DNA of 64,000 nucleotides from JAOZTV01 sp965371805 (GCA_965371805.1 CBDUZW010000014.1:1-64000), one strand, 5' to 3'; shown: positions 8,636 to 18,350, numbered from the stretch's first letter. Notes: generated by a model from the letters alone, not told the origin. Numbers and translations are program-made.

Positions 8636-9337
8636 ATGTCGTTAATATCTTGTAATAATATTACAAAAATATATAAAGCAGGTGAAATTGAGGTTAAGGC
8701 GTTAAAGAATTTGAGCCTGGAAATTTCAGAGTCACAATTTATTTCATTTATCGGACCATCCGGGAGTGGCAAAACAACTCTATTAAATCTTTTTGGATGT
8801 CTGGATAAACCTACAGAAGGACTGCTTAAAGTAATCGGAACAGATATATCAAAACTTAATTATATAGAAAGGGCAAAATTCCGTGGAAAACATCTTGGTT
8901 TTATTTTTCAGAATTTTAACTTAATTCCTGTTCTGACTGTTTATGAAAATGTTGAGTATCCGCTGGTTATGGTTAAATCCCTGCCTAAAAAAGAGAGGGA
9001 GGAAAAAGTTTTGAGTCTCCTTGATGCTGTTGGAATGCTTGATCAGAAAGACAAGATGATCTCTCAGATCTCAGGAGGTCAAAAACAAAGGGCTGCAATT
9101 GCCAGAGCCTTGACTACTGATCCCAAAATTGTTCTTGCAGATGAACCGACAGCAAATCTTGATAAGGAATCTGCATATAAGGTAATGAACCTCATGAAAA
9201 AGTTAAGTAGAGAAGTGGGAACCACTTTTATCTTTGCAACTCATGATCCAAAAATTGTAGAAGAAGTTGATATTGTCTATACAATTGAAGATGGAGTTTT
9301 GACAAAGAAAGAAGATAAAAGAGCAGGGGGAGAGTAA
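8636..9337 (+). CDS. ABC transporter ATP-binding protein (LolD/MacB type)
   Basis: 233 residues with Walker A GPSGSGKTT (about 41-49), Q-loop FIFQNFN, signature SGGQKQR and Walker B IVLADEPT, then the switch His (FATHD). This is a complete ATPase of the type 3/MacB-LolD branch, which powers extrusion or lipoprotein release from the inner membrane with an FtsX-fold permease. The FtsX permease gene begins 1 bp after its stop. The LolA-like protein and barrel follow, so the set probably moves a lipid-linked cargo to the outer membrane. Confidence 0.9.
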   Translation: MSLISCNNITKIYKAGEIEVKALKNLSLEISESQFISFIGPSGSGKTTLLNLFGCLDKPTEGLLKVIGTDISKLNYIERAKFRGKHLGFIFQNFNLIPVLTVYENVEYPLVMVKSLPKKEREEKVLSLLDAVGMLDQKDKMISQISGGQKQRAAIARALTTDPKIVLADEPTANLDKESAYKVMNLMKKLSREVGTTFIFATHDPKIVEEVDIVYTIEDGVLTKKEDKRAGGE

Positions 9338-9338
9338 A

Positions 9339-10568
9339 ATGTTTAATATGATTAAAATTGCCTTAAGAAACCTTTTCCGTCAAAAACGTAGAAGTATGCT
9401 AACTATTGGGATAGTTGCATTTGGTGTTCTTGCTGTCATGTTATTTACTGCAACGGCAGGATCTTTTAAGAATATTATGGTTGGACAGATTACAGATTCA
9501 ATGCTTGGGCATATTCAGATACATTCAAAGGGTTATGTCGAATCTCTTGATAATTTACCCCTTGATAAGACAATTAAGAGTAATCAGATAAAGAAAATAA
9601 AGGAAATATTAGACTCAACTCCTGCTGTTGAAAGCTATTCCTTCAGGATTCTTCTGGGAGGTATGTTAAGCAATTATAAGGACTCTACCAGTATTAAACT
9701 CTCCGCTATTATTCCGGAAAATGAACGGAAGGTAGTGCCTCTGCTTGAAGACAGACTGGTAAAGGGTACATTTCTGAAAAAAGGTGAAATCTTATTGCCT
9801 GACCTGATCACAAAGGGTTTTAATTCAAAAATTGGAGATGATATTGCACTTGTTGTAACTAATGCCGATGGTTCTGTAAATGGTCAGTCATTTAAAATTT
9901 CCGGTATAATGGAAAGTATTGTTGGGCCTACCGGTAAGTATGGTTATATTCATTTTGACGATGCAGTTACAATGCTCCGTATGGAAAGTGCGGAGATTAG
10001 TGAGGTAGCCATCCGCCTAAAAAACTTTAATGATCTTGAAAGAGTCTTTACCGGACTAAAAAAAAAACTGAAGGATATAAAAAACAAGAAGGGCAAACCT
10101 GTATTTGAAATTCATACCTGGAAAAAACTGTCTCCTTTTTACAGTATTGCAAGAATGATTGATTTGATGTCGCTGTTTATTAAAATAATTCTTATTGGAA
10201 TTGTTCTTGTCTCTGTGATGAACGTCATGATTATGGCCGTATATGAGCGGATAAAGGAGATCGGGGCTCTTTCAGCAATGGGGACATTACCGTCAAAGAT
10301 TCGACTGATCTTTCTTTTTGAAGGGTTTTTCCTAGGGATATATGGATCTATTATAGGCAGCATAATTAGTCTTATTACAATTGTCATAATAAATATGTCA
10401 AATATATCAGTATCTTTTGGAAGGGGCAGCGATATTCTATTAAAACCGGAGGTTTCGCTTTCACAATTTGGTACTACCATGTTGATCGTAGTTATTGTCT
10501 CTATGCTGGCAGTTTTGGAACCTGCAATAAGGGCCTCAAAAATGGAGCCAATTGAAGCTTTAAGATAA
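9339..10568 (+). CDS. FtsX/LolE-like ABC transporter permease
   Basis: 409 residues. One N-terminal TM helix (about 18-40, after RNLFRQKRRSMLTIGIV) and three C-terminal TM helices (about 275-300, 320-350, 375-395) flank a MacB_PCD-like periplasmic domain, the standard layout of LolC/E and MacB permeases. It ends ASKMEPIEALR, the usual FtsX-family tail. Partner of the ATPase directly upstream. It lacks a fused ATPase and an obvious MacA partner, and the LolA-like gene downstream favours lipoprotein or lipid traffic over drug efflux. Confidence 0.88.
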   Translation: MFNMIKIALRNLFRQKRRSMLTIGIVAFGVLAVMLFTATAGSFKNIMVGQITDSMLGHIQIHSKGYVESLDNLPLDKTIKSNQIKKIKEILDSTPAVESYSFRILLGGMLSNYKDSTSIKLSAIIPENERKVVPLLEDRLVKGTFLKKGEILLPDLITKGFNSKIGDDIALVVTNADGSVNGQSFKISGIMESIVGPTGKYGYIHFDDAVTMLRMESAEISEVAIRLKNFNDLERVFTGLKKKLKDIKNKKGKPVFEIHTWKKLSPFYSIARMIDLMSLFIKIILIGIVLVSVMNVMIMAVYERIKEIGALSAMGTLPSKIRLIFLFEGFFLGIYGSIIGSIISLITIVIINMSNISVSFGRGSDILLKPEVSLSQFGTTMLIVVIVSMLAVLEPAIRASKMEPIEALR

Positions 10569-10592
10569 GGCAGATAAATAAGGAGGAAAAAA

Positions 10593-11369
10593 ATGTTAAG
10601 AAAAAAATTTAGTATACTAAGAATAATTGTTTTAGTATCAGTGTTTATACTTATAAATTTTAACCCAGTTTTTTCTGAAGAAGTGGTAATAAATAAGGAA
10701 GGGAATGTTTTACTTAAAGAGATCGATAGAAACCTCTCACCTGAATCTTTTGAGTCACTTAGAAAGATTATCAATATTGAACCAAATGGCAGAAAAAAAG
10801 AGTTTGTACTTTTTGCATTAAAAAAAGGTAATGAAAAAATGGTTACAACTTTCCTTGCTCCAAAATCTGAGATCGGCAGGTCTACTCTCAGGCTTGGAGA
10901 CAATATGTGGTTGTATATTCCAAATATAGGGAAACCGATGAGAATAACAAGTCTTCAATCGGTGATCGGGGGTATTTTTAATAACTCGGATATTATGCAG
11001 CTTGATTATAGTGCGGAATATGATGTGATAAAGATGGAGAAAGATTCTACTGGAAAACTACTTATATTAAAAGCCAAAACCAGAAGTGTCGCCTATGATA
11101 AATTGAAAATGTGGGTAGAATTAAAACATAAAACGCCATCAAAAATAGAGTGTTATACTGCCAGTGGAATGCTTATAAAAACATTGAGGTTCTCAAAGGT
11201 AAAAGATTTTAAAAACGGTATTATAAGACCGACTGTTCTTGAAACAGACAGTCCACTTCATAAGGGATATAAAGCTGTTATGATCTATGCAAAAATTATG
11301 TCCCGCAAGATCGATGATGAGATATTTACATTAAATTATATGTCAAAAATAAAAGATCTTAGAAAATAG
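10593..11369 (+). CDS. LolA-like outer-membrane lipoprotein-sorting protein
   Basis: 258 residues with an N-terminal signal segment ending near VFSE. Same family as the 3540-4322 gene: segments LAPKSEIGRSTLRLGDNMWLYI, IGKPMRITSLQSVIGG and the NSDIMQLDYSAEYDV strand match LolA-like folds. Predicted periplasmic carrier between the FtsX permease upstream and the outer-membrane protein whose start codon overlaps its stop. Ribosome site AAGGAGG precedes ATG. Confidence 0.8.
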   Translation: MLRKKFSILRIIVLVSVFILINFNPVFSEEVVINKEGNVLLKEIDRNLSPESFESLRKIINIEPNGRKKEFVLFALKKGNEKMVTTFLAPKSEIGRSTLRLGDNMWLYIPNIGKPMRITSLQSVIGGIFNNSDIMQLDYSAEYDVIKMEKDSTGKLLILKAKTRSVAYDKLKMWVELKHKTPSKIECYTASGMLIKTLRFSKVKDFKNGIIRPTVLETDSPLHKGYKAVMIYAKIMSRKIDDEIFTLNYMSKIKDLRK

Positions 11370-12604
11370 TGAAAAAGCTCTTTATCTGCCTGTTATTTCT
11401 GTTTGCACTTGCACTCTTTAGTCAAGAAGAGGAGTATACTTTTGATGGGGACGAGTTTAAAAAAAAATCTTTTGAATTGATAAGCAGAATCAGACTGCAG
11501 CCTGAATTAATGTTCCTGAACACATCATCGAGGTTGTACGCTTTGTCTTTTTTAGATAAGGAACCTGAAAATATTATGGATAGTTATGGTGGGTTCATTC
11601 AGCTTAAGGGCAGTTTTGAAATATCGAAATTTAAATTATATGCGGATATTAAAAACTTGCTTCAATATACAAAAGAAAATGAAGTTGAAAATAATTTTTA
11701 TATTTATGAGTCTTATATCAATATGGACATATCCAAAACATTTTCCATAAAAGCAGGTAAAAGCAGCGTGAAGTGGGGAAAAGGATACATATGGAACCCG
11801 GTTTCTTTTGCCTCAAGACCAAAGGATATCACTAATGTTGAGGAAGGGCTGGAAGGCTTCTGGATGTTAAAGTTTGACTATGTTAAAGCACTTTCCGGAT
11901 TTATTCAAAATTTTTCCATATCATCTCTTATTATTCCAGTAAGCTCAGGCATTAATAATGACTTCGGAAAGGAAAACAGTATTAATTTCATTTTTAATGG
12001 ATATTTTCTGATCAGTAATTTTGACTTTGGTTTATATCTTTTTATGAGAGAAAATAAATTTTATAAATACGGATTCGATTTTGCAAGGAATATACTGGAG
12101 AATTGGGAAATTCACGGGGAATATGTCTTTGAAAAAGATGAATCCTCATTTCATAATTTTCTTATTGGGACAAGAATACTCTTTGCATCGGATACAACAA
12201 TAATACTTGAATATCTGCATAATGGAGGAGGGCTTATTGAGAGCCAGATCAATGGTTTTTATAATAATATTGATTATGTAATCTCCGGTGACAGATCCTT
12301 ACTTCCTGAAGTCCAGAGATTTCAATCAAAGTATTTAACCTCGCAGTTTTTTATGAAAGACTATCTCTACCTGAGGATATCTCAGCCAGAACCCTTTAAC
12401 ATTCTCTACTTAACACCTTCAATATACTCCCTTTATAATATTTCAGATAAAAGCCAGATGATCGGTGGTGAATTTATCTATAAACGCTTCAATAATCTTG
12501 ATTTAAAACTAAGATTCAGTTTTCTGACAGGAGGATCATATACAGAATTTGGAGAAAAGATCAGCAGTCAAAAAATTTTATTTATTATGGAATATGTTTT
12601 CTAA
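11369..12604 (+). CDS. outer-membrane beta-barrel protein
   Basis: 411 residues with signal peptide (LFALALFSQ), then a barrel-like alternation ending in IMEYVF. Residues about 125-165 contain FSIKAGKSSVKWGKGYIWNPVSFASRPKD, cognate in place to the GKQQIIWGKADG region of the DUF1302-like protein at 2296-3543, so the two may be distant relatives. It starts with GTG overlapping the stop of the LolA-like gene, so translation is coupled. Likely the outer-membrane end of the ABC-LolA-like pathway. Confidence 0.75.
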   Translation: MKKLFICLLFLFALALFSQEEEYTFDGDEFKKKSFELISRIRLQPELMFLNTSSRLYALSFLDKEPENIMDSYGGFIQLKGSFEISKFKLYADIKNLLQYTKENEVENNFYIYESYINMDISKTFSIKAGKSSVKWGKGYIWNPVSFASRPKDITNVEEGLEGFWMLKFDYVKALSGFIQNFSISSLIIPVSSGINNDFGKENSINFIFNGYFLISNFDFGLYLFMRENKFYKYGFDFARNILENWEIHGEYVFEKDESSFHNFLIGTRILFASDTTIILEYLHNGGGLIESQINGFYNNIDYVISGDRSLLPEVQRFQSKYLTSQFFMKDYLYLRISQPEPFNILYLTPSIYSLYNISDKSQMIGGEFIYKRFNNLDLKLRFSFLTGGSYTEFGEKISSQKILFIMEYVF

Positions 12605-12784
12605 AACATATCTCCATTATAGTTAAAGCTATCCATATACTTCTTAAATTAGCAGCCTTTTCTTTTACTTTTTTAGACGGAAAAGTTGACATTAAATATA
12701 AAAATAATTTGGCAATTAATTAAATTTACTTTTTTAACGATTTGTGTTATTTTTCATTTTAAGACTCAAAAAAAGGAGAAAGAA

Positions 12785-13285
12785 TTGAAAAATTCATTAA
12801 TTTATATTGTGAAAGTTCTTTTCTGGACAATACTATTATTGTTGTTCTATATATTATGGTCAAAATCAACTGATCCGGGCAATCTTCTGGTAATGGGAGT
12901 ATCGGCAATGGTTTCAAGTATGATATTTCAGGACAGGTTACCTCTCCCGTCTTTAGCAATAAAAAAACTTATCTATTTTTTTCTTTATATTCCGTTTCTC
13001 TTCAAGGAGATAATAAAGGCAAATATTGATGTAGCTTCAAGGGTAATAAAACCTGTTATTCCTATCAATCCAGGTATTATAGCTGCAAAAACAAAACTTA
13101 AATCAAAGGTGGGAAGGATGATCCTGGCAAACTCAATTACTCTGACTCCAGGTACCCTCAGTGTTGACATAAAAGATGATACTTTTTATATACATTGTAT
13201 AGATCTGACCGGAATAGATGAAAAAGATGCAGGCAATAAAATATTGTCCGCTTTTGAAAAGTATCTGGAGGTAATCTATGGCTGA
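12785..13285 (+). CDS. mrpE: Na+/H+ antiporter MrpE-type subunit
   Basis: The frame is open from 12686, but TTG at 12785 behind AAAGGAGAAAG gives 166 residues, the normal MrpE length, so I chose it. Two or three N-terminal TM helices are followed by the conserved cytoplasmic part with NSITLTPGTLSVDI. First gene of the large membrane-complex operon; the next start lies within its last codons. MrpE/F/G modules mediate sodium/proton exchange in Mrp antiporters and in Mbh/Mbx/Mbs complexes. Confidence 0.85.
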   Translation: MKNSLIYIVKVLFWTILLLLFYILWSKSTDPGNLLVMGVSAMVSSMIFQDRLPLPSLAIKKLIYFFLYIPFLFKEIIKANIDVASRVIKPVIPINPGIIAAKTKLKSKVGRMILANSITLTPGTLSVDIKDDTFYIHCIDLTGIDEKDAGNKILSAFEKYLEVIYG

Positions 13286-13547
13286 ATTAGCTGATATTAT
13301 ATTAAATATAGCTGCTGTATTTATAACTATTGCAATAGTACTTGCATCAATAAGACTTATAATAGGACCGTCGATTGCAGACAGAATTGTTGCTCTTGAT
13401 TCACTTACGATTATATCAATATCATTAATAGTTTTTATCGCTTTATTTTCAGGAAGAGTGATATTTCTTGATGTGGCAATGATTTATGCCATTTTGAGTT
13501 TTACAGGTGTTATTGCCGTAGCAAGATATATTGAAGGGGGGCTATAA
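13278..13547 (+). CDS. mrpF: Na+/H+ antiporter MrpF-type subunit
   Basis: 89 residues with three TM helices. The conserved segment IRLIIGPSIADRIVALD (about 26-42) and the acidic FLDVAMIYAILSF helix are typical of MrpF/MbhB. It overlaps the mrpE end by 8 bp and its stop overlaps the mrpG start (TAATG). Confidence 0.9.
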   Translation: MAELADIILNIAAVFITIAIVLASIRLIIGPSIADRIVALDSLTIISISLIVFIALFSGRVIFLDVAMIYAILSFTGVIAVARYIEGGL

Positions 13548-13894
13548 TGGAATGGCTGAAAATATCGGGTGCTGTAATAGCCCTTATAGGTTCACTCTTT
13601 CTATTTCTTGGAGCTCTCGGGGTTTTGAGAATGCCTGATGTTTATAACCGTATGCAGGCTGGAACCAAAGCTACAACTCTTGGTTCAATCTTAACACTTC
13701 TTGGATTAGGATTGTATAAACTGGATTGGATAGGGCAGGTTATTATGCTGATAATATTTATTGCAGTAACAAATCCCCTCTCATCTCATGCACTTGCCAG
13801 AGCTGCTCATTTTGCCGGTATTAAACTTACAAAAGCTTCTGTTATAGATTCTTTGAAAGAGATAGAAGATAACGAAAAGGAGAAAGAGAAATGA
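13547..13894 (+). CDS. mrpG: Na+/H+ antiporter MrpG-type subunit
   Basis: 115 residues with three TM helices. GVLRMPDVYNRMQAGTKATTLG (about 26-47) is the MrpG signature, and the TNPLSSHALARAAH segment is also conserved. A charged C-terminal tail (DSLKEIEDNEKEKEK) is cytoplasmic. ATGA overlap with the next gene. Confidence 0.9.
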   Translation: MEWLKISGAVIALIGSLFLFLGALGVLRMPDVYNRMQAGTKATTLGSILTLLGLGLYKLDWIGQVIMLIIFIAVTNPLSSHALARAAHFAGIKLTKASVIDSLKEIEDNEKEKEK

Positions 13895-14142
13895 CTGAGG
13901 TATTTATAATAATATTAGGTCTGGTTATGCTTGTATTTGCTTTTCTGGCTCTCTATTTAAAAGATCTTATCGCCTCTGTTATAGCTGCTGGTGTTTTAAG
14001 TCTATTTGCCAGTATTCTTTATTTGATCCTGCAGGCCCCTGATGTGGCTATGACTGAGGCTGCAATTGGTGCAGGGCTTCTTACTATGATATTCTTACTG
14101 GCGATAAAAAAAACCAGACAAATCGAGGAATCCGATGATTAA
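13891..14142 (+). CDS. DUF4040 / MbhD-like subunit
   Basis: 83 residues with three TM helices. The QAPDVAMTEAAIGAGLLTMIFLLA motif matches the C-terminal part of MrpA known separately as MbhD (DUF4040). In Mbh and Mbx complexes this stand-alone fragment helps form the sodium path. Overlaps the neighbours on both sides. Confidence 0.85.
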   Translation: MTEVFIIILGLVMLVFAFLALYLKDLIASVIAAGVLSLFASILYLILQAPDVAMTEAAIGAGLLTMIFLLAIKKTRQIEESDD

Positions 14143-14836
14143 GAAAATATTTTCTCTTTTTATTATAGCCGGTTTATTAGCTATGTTTATACCATTAATT
14201 CTTGATTTCTCCTTTCAGACTGAGATATCAGGCGTTGCAAAAGACTATGTAAATAAAGGTAAAGAAGACCTGGGTGTAATGAATATTGTTACTGCAATAA
14301 TTGTAACCTTTAGAGGACTTGATACCCTTGGAGAAGTGGCAGTTCTCTTTATTGCTGCAACAGGTATTGCAGTTCTTTTCAGGCGAAACAGTATACTTGA
14401 AACAGATGTAAAACAGAGATCAAAGAGAGATTCAAGTGAGATACTCTTAACCGGTATTGGATTGCTTGTTCCTGTAATATTGATGTTTGGAATATATATC
14501 TTTTTAAATGGACATCTCTCCCCTGGGGGAGGATTTCAGGGAGGAGCTGTTATTGCAACAGTAGTACTTTTACTTTTTCTTTCCGATTCCTCTTTTAAAA
14601 TAAATCATAAAATTTTTGGACTTATTGAATCATTTTCCGGTGTAACTTATGTAATAATCGGGGTATTAGGGATATTTTTTGCAGGCGGTTTTCTAGATAA
14701 TAGACTACTTCCTCTCGGAGCGTTTGGGAAGATCTTAAGTGCAGGGGCTATTCCTGTTATCTATACTCTAATCGGACTTAAGGTGGGAACAGAATTAGCA
14801 GGTATTTTAGATAATATGAAGGGGGATATAGAGTGA
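14135..14836 (+). CDS. fused MbhE-MnhB (MrpB) subunit
   Basis: 233 residues. Residues 1-90 have two TM helices and TFRGLDTLGEVAVLF, the MbhE-like end of MrpA. Residues about 95-230 have four TM helices and LSPGGGFQGGAVIA, the MnhB/MrpB signature. Joining these two subunits in one chain is also seen in some bacterial Mrp-like operons. Cotranscribed with overlaps on both sides. Confidence 0.85.
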   Translation: MIKKIFSLFIIAGLLAMFIPLILDFSFQTEISGVAKDYVNKGKEDLGVMNIVTAIIVTFRGLDTLGEVAVLFIAATGIAVLFRRNSILETDVKQRSKRDSSEILLTGIGLLVPVILMFGIYIFLNGHLSPGGGFQGGAVIATVVLLLFLSDSSFKINHKIFGLIESFSGVTYVIIGVLGIFFAGGFLDNRLLPLGAFGKILSAGAIPVIYTLIGLKVGTELAGILDNMKGDIE

Positions 14837-15186
14837 ACTTGATATTAATATTAGGGTTTTTGCTTTTAGCTATAGGTTTCTGGGGAATGCTTACCAAAAA
14901 AAATATGATAAAGATTGTAATAGGTCTAACTATTGCTGAGGTTGGTGTTCAATTGATTATGATCTCGGTTGGATATATAAAGGGGAAAACTGCACCTATT
15001 TTAGACAGTGCTGTATCTATTGCCGATGCAGTAGACAAAGTTGTTGACCCTGTACCTCAGGCTTTAGTTCTAACCGCAATTGTAATCGGAGTTGCGGTTA
15101 ATGCATTAATGCTTACTTTTATTATAAAGTTATATAGTAAAAAAAAATCTTTATCTATAAATGATTATAAGGAAATGAAATGGTAA
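14833..15186 (+). CDS. mrpC: Na+/H+ antiporter MrpC / NuoK-like subunit
   Basis: 117 residues with three TM helices and the conserved glutamate in the second helix (IGLTIAEVGVQLIMI). PVPQALVLTAIVIGVAVNALML is the MrpC/NuoK signature. It starts with GTG in a GTGA overlap with the preceding stop. Confidence 0.9.
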   Translation: MNLILILGFLLLAIGFWGMLTKKNMIKIVIGLTIAEVGVQLIMISVGYIKGKTAPILDSAVSIADAVDKVVDPVPQALVLTAIVIGVAVNALMLTFIIKLYSKKKSLSINDYKEMKW

Positions 15187-18100
15187 ATATTATTTATATA
15201 ATTGTTTTATTATTGGGAGTAGGTTTTTTACTTCCTGTTACAGAGAAACTGGGAAAGACGATATCAAATTCAATGTTTTTCTTAACTCTTGCCGCAGCAA
15301 GTGCAATTAGTGGACAATGGTTATACGCTTTTATAAAAAATGGGCAGACAACAGTACAGTTCTTTACGGCAGGTGTAAAACCACCCTTATCTATTAATTT
15401 ACAGCTCGGATTATCAGAGGCTGTATTTATTTTTTCTATAAATTTTTTAGCATTAATCGGAGGAATATATTTAATCAGGCATTTTGAAAAAATTGGGATT
15501 AAATCAAAGGTATTATATCTTTTGATGATATTAGGTTTAAACGGTTTAGTATTAACGAGAGACATTTTTAACATGTTTGTTTTCCTGGAAATTACCGGGA
15601 TTTCAACCTATGCCCTTATCGGTGCAGATTTAAGATTAAAATCCCTTCTTGCCTCATTCAAATATATGCTTGCAGGTGCCATTGCTTCTGTGTTTTTACT
15701 TCTCGGCATAATTTTTCTTTATAGTAATACAGGGACCTTGAATATTGATGGAATGATCGCTGCCTCACCCCTGCAGAGTGGTGTGAAAATTGCAGGTATA
15801 GCGATTTTCTTTTTGTTTTTTGCCTTATTAATAGAGATGAAACAATTTCCTGCCAATGGCTGGGCATTGGATGTATATGAAGCATCTAATCCCGGGATTT
15901 CAGGTATTATTTCAACTGCAGGAACCGCAGCCGTACTTTTTGCTCTATATAAGGTCATGCCTCTTGGGAATGACCTCTGGTATAATACTATTGCAATCAT
16001 TGGAATTATCACATTTATAGCTTCAAATATTATGGGTATGAAACAAAAAAACTCAACCAGACTGCTTGGTTACTCTTCTATTGGACAATTAGGATTACTT
16101 CTCGCTGCCATGGGCTTAGGATTCTCATTAGGTGGAATTAACGCGAAATTTCAATTTATTATCTTTGCTCTGTTTATAAGTCATTTCATTGCAAAAACCG
16201 GTTTATTCTGGATTGCCGGAATCGTAAAAAAAAAAGAGATAAAATCCTGGGCAGTATTGAGAAATAATCCCATATTATTATTTTTTACCGGTAGTTTTAT
16301 GTTTGCTCTATTAGGTTTTCCACCATTCCCGGGATTCTTTGGAAAATGGGAATTAGTCTTAACTCTTGCTAATAAACATATGTTTGTCTGGATTATTGCT
16401 ATTCTTATTGGCTCTCTTTTAGAGGCAGTTTATTTAATAAGATGGTTTGGATATATTTTAAAGGAAAAACAGGAAGATGAGGAAACTATAGATTCGGAAT
16501 TTTCCAAATACTCTTCAGCATTTGTATTAGGGTCAGTTCTTTTTGTAATAAGTGGTTTATATATGATTTATAATCCAATAGCAAATCTTAGTTTTTATTT
16601 TTATCCTCTGCTTTTTATTGCTTTTTTGTTTATCACAGACAGGATTCTTCCTGCCTATATAAAAAACATCATGTCAATAGCTGCACTTTCTTATTATGGA
16701 TATATTTACTTTGATCATTTTTCTGAATTCAGATTTATATTTGGAGTAATCTTTATTGCCGGAGGAATATTAACTCTGATTCCGGGTTTTGTAAAAAAAG
16801 GGAAGAGAGAAGGTTTTTATCCCTCTGCAATCATTATGTATATGGGGCTTTTGGGCTTACTTGTGGCAAAGGATATGTTCAGTTTTTTTACTGCCTGGGA
16901 ATTTATGACAATTGGTTCATATTTTTTAATAATCAGGGGTAAGAGATCACAACCTCATGCTCTCTCTTATATGCTGTTTTCTTTAGGCGGTGCTTTTCTT
17001 ATTCTGTTTGGATTTGCCTTAACCCATGCCTTTTCAGGTGGAAATGGAATTGCTCTGGAACTTTTAAATAATGTAACATCTCATTCCGTACTTATATTTA
17101 CTATGCTTGCCATTGGTTTTTTAACAAAAACTGCTGCAGCAGGTTTGCATATCTGGCTTCCGGGTGCTCATGCCGAAGCTGAAAGTGATGTCTCCCCTAT
17201 GGTGTCAGCTGTACTCCTAAAAGCTGGAGTTTTTGGACTGATCGTAATAATGATCTCATCATTGAATTTTAATGCAAAAATAATAATATATCTATTAGGC
17301 TGGTTGGGAGCAATAACTGCCCTGGTTGGCAATATTATGGCTTCATTTCAGGAAGATGCAAAGCGGCTTCTTGCCTACTCAAGTATCGCCCAATTAGGCT
17401 ATATACTTTTTGCTCTGGCAATTATGAGTCATATAGGCTGGATGGCAGCTATCTGGTATGCTATGAACCATTTTCTATATAAGGCATTATTATTTCTTGC
17501 AGTTGGCGCTATTGTAGTCAAACTTAAGACTCATAATATGTATGAAATGGGTGGTTTGATAAAACAAATGCCCTTCTCTTTTATCTCAGTAATGATAGGT
17601 ATCATTGCCCTTTCAGGTGTTCCACCATTATCAGGCTTTGGCGGGAAATGGCTTCTTTATAATGCCTTTATTCTTAAAGGCTGGTATCTACAGGGGGCTA
17701 TTATTGCATTTTCCGGAGTTGTGGCCTTTCTTTATCTTTATAAATTAATACATTCAATTTTTCTGGGACCTGTAAAGGATAATTTCAGAAAAGTTAAAGA
17801 GGTATCTATCTGGTATTTAATACCCCAATATATAATTATTATTGCTATTATGGTCATATCGGCTAAACCTAAGATAGTTCTTGGCAAAATTGGTGAGTTT
17901 TTGACATCATATATGCCGGATCATCTGGTTATCTGGAAGGGCGAAGCTGCATCTTCCTATGTAAACGGAAAACTCTTTGGAGTCTGGGATGCAGCAAGCA
18001 TTATGGTCATTATCGGTATAATCTTTGTTGCTCTTTTAAGCTGGTTATTATTTATGAGCAGAAAAGCACAAAAAGTAGAAATGTTTAATATTGTATATTC

Positions 18101-18350
18101 GGCAGAAAGGCCTGAAAGTCCGCAGACAACTCATTTTTCATATAATATGTTTTCCCATTATAGAAAGGCACTCGGTTTTCTTGCCCTACCATTAGTTGTC
18201 AATTTCTGGAATTTCATTGTCGATTCTATTCATTCAATTGCAGATCTTATCAGAAGAATTTATAACGGCAATGGGCAAGCCTATATTATGCATATTCTTG
18301 GATTTATGGTTATTATCTATTTTGTCTTATTTAATGGAGGGTTATTCTAG
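15180..18350 (+). CDS. double antiporter-like subunit (MrpD-MrpD fusion, MbxH-H' like)
   Basis: 1056 residues made of two complex-I antiporter-like modules in tandem. Module 1 (about 1-500) has RDIFNMFVFLEITGISTYALI and the Lys-containing LIEMKQFPANGWALDVYEAS. Module 2 (about 500-930) has KDMFSFFTAWEFMTIGSYFLI and TKTAAAGLHIWLPGAHAEAESDVS. Each carries the TM5 glutamate and TM7/TM8 lysine/histidine expected of a proton-pumping unit. A lone Mbh hydrogenase has one such subunit, while Mbx/Mbs complexes have two (H and H'). This chain looks like H and H' fused. C-terminal extra TM helices and a lateral segment (about 930-1056) connect to the NuoH-like gene, whose GTG overlaps the stop. Confidence 0.88.
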   Translation: MVNIIYIIVLLLGVGFLLPVTEKLGKTISNSMFFLTLAAASAISGQWLYAFIKNGQTTVQFFTAGVKPPLSINLQLGLSEAVFIFSINFLALIGGIYLIRHFEKIGIKSKVLYLLMILGLNGLVLTRDIFNMFVFLEITGISTYALIGADLRLKSLLASFKYMLAGAIASVFLLLGIIFLYSNTGTLNIDGMIAASPLQSGVKIAGIAIFFLFFALLIEMKQFPANGWALDVYEASNPGISGIISTAGTAAVLFALYKVMPLGNDLWYNTIAIIGIITFIASNIMGMKQKNSTRLLGYSSIGQLGLLLAAMGLGFSLGGINAKFQFIIFALFISHFIAKTGLFWIAGIVKKKEIKSWAVLRNNPILLFFTGSFMFALLGFPPFPGFFGKWELVLTLANKHMFVWIIAILIGSLLEAVYLIRWFGYILKEKQEDEETIDSEFSKYSSAFVLGSVLFVISGLYMIYNPIANLSFYFYPLLFIAFLFITDRILPAYIKNIMSIAALSYYGYIYFDHFSEFRFIFGVIFIAGGILTLIPGFVKKGKREGFYPSAIIMYMGLLGLLVAKDMFSFFTAWEFMTIGSYFLIIRGKRSQPHALSYMLFSLGGAFLILFGFALTHAFSGGNGIALELLNNVTSHSVLIFTMLAIGFLTKTAAAGLHIWLPGAHAEAESDVSPMVSAVLLKAGVFGLIVIMISSLNFNAKIIIYLLGWLGAITALVGNIMASFQEDAKRLLAYSSIAQLGYILFALAIMSHIGWMAAIWYAMNHFLYKALLFLAVGAIVVKLKTHNMYEMGGLIKQMPFSFISVMIGIIALSGVPPLSGFGGKWLLYNAFILKGWYLQGAIIAFSGVVAFLYLYKLIHSIFLGPVKDNFRKVKEVSIWYLIPQYIIIIAIMVISAKPKIVLGKIGEFLTSYMPDHLVIWKGEAASSYVNGKLFGVWDAASIMVIIGIIFVALLSWLLFMSRKAQKVEMFNIVYSAERPESPQTTHFSYNMFSHYRKALGFLALPLVVNFWNFIVDSIHSIADLIRRIYNGNGQAYIMHILGFMVIIYFVLFNGGLF

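Noticed and set aside
10139..10903. 254-codon minus-strand frame opposite the FtsX and LolA-like genes
   Set aside because: Composition is the mirror of the coding strand, no ribosome site, and both plus-strand genes are clearly real.
15194..16012. Minus-strand frames opposite the large antiporter gene
   Set aside because: Shadow frames with no family match; the plus strand encodes conserved helices throughout.
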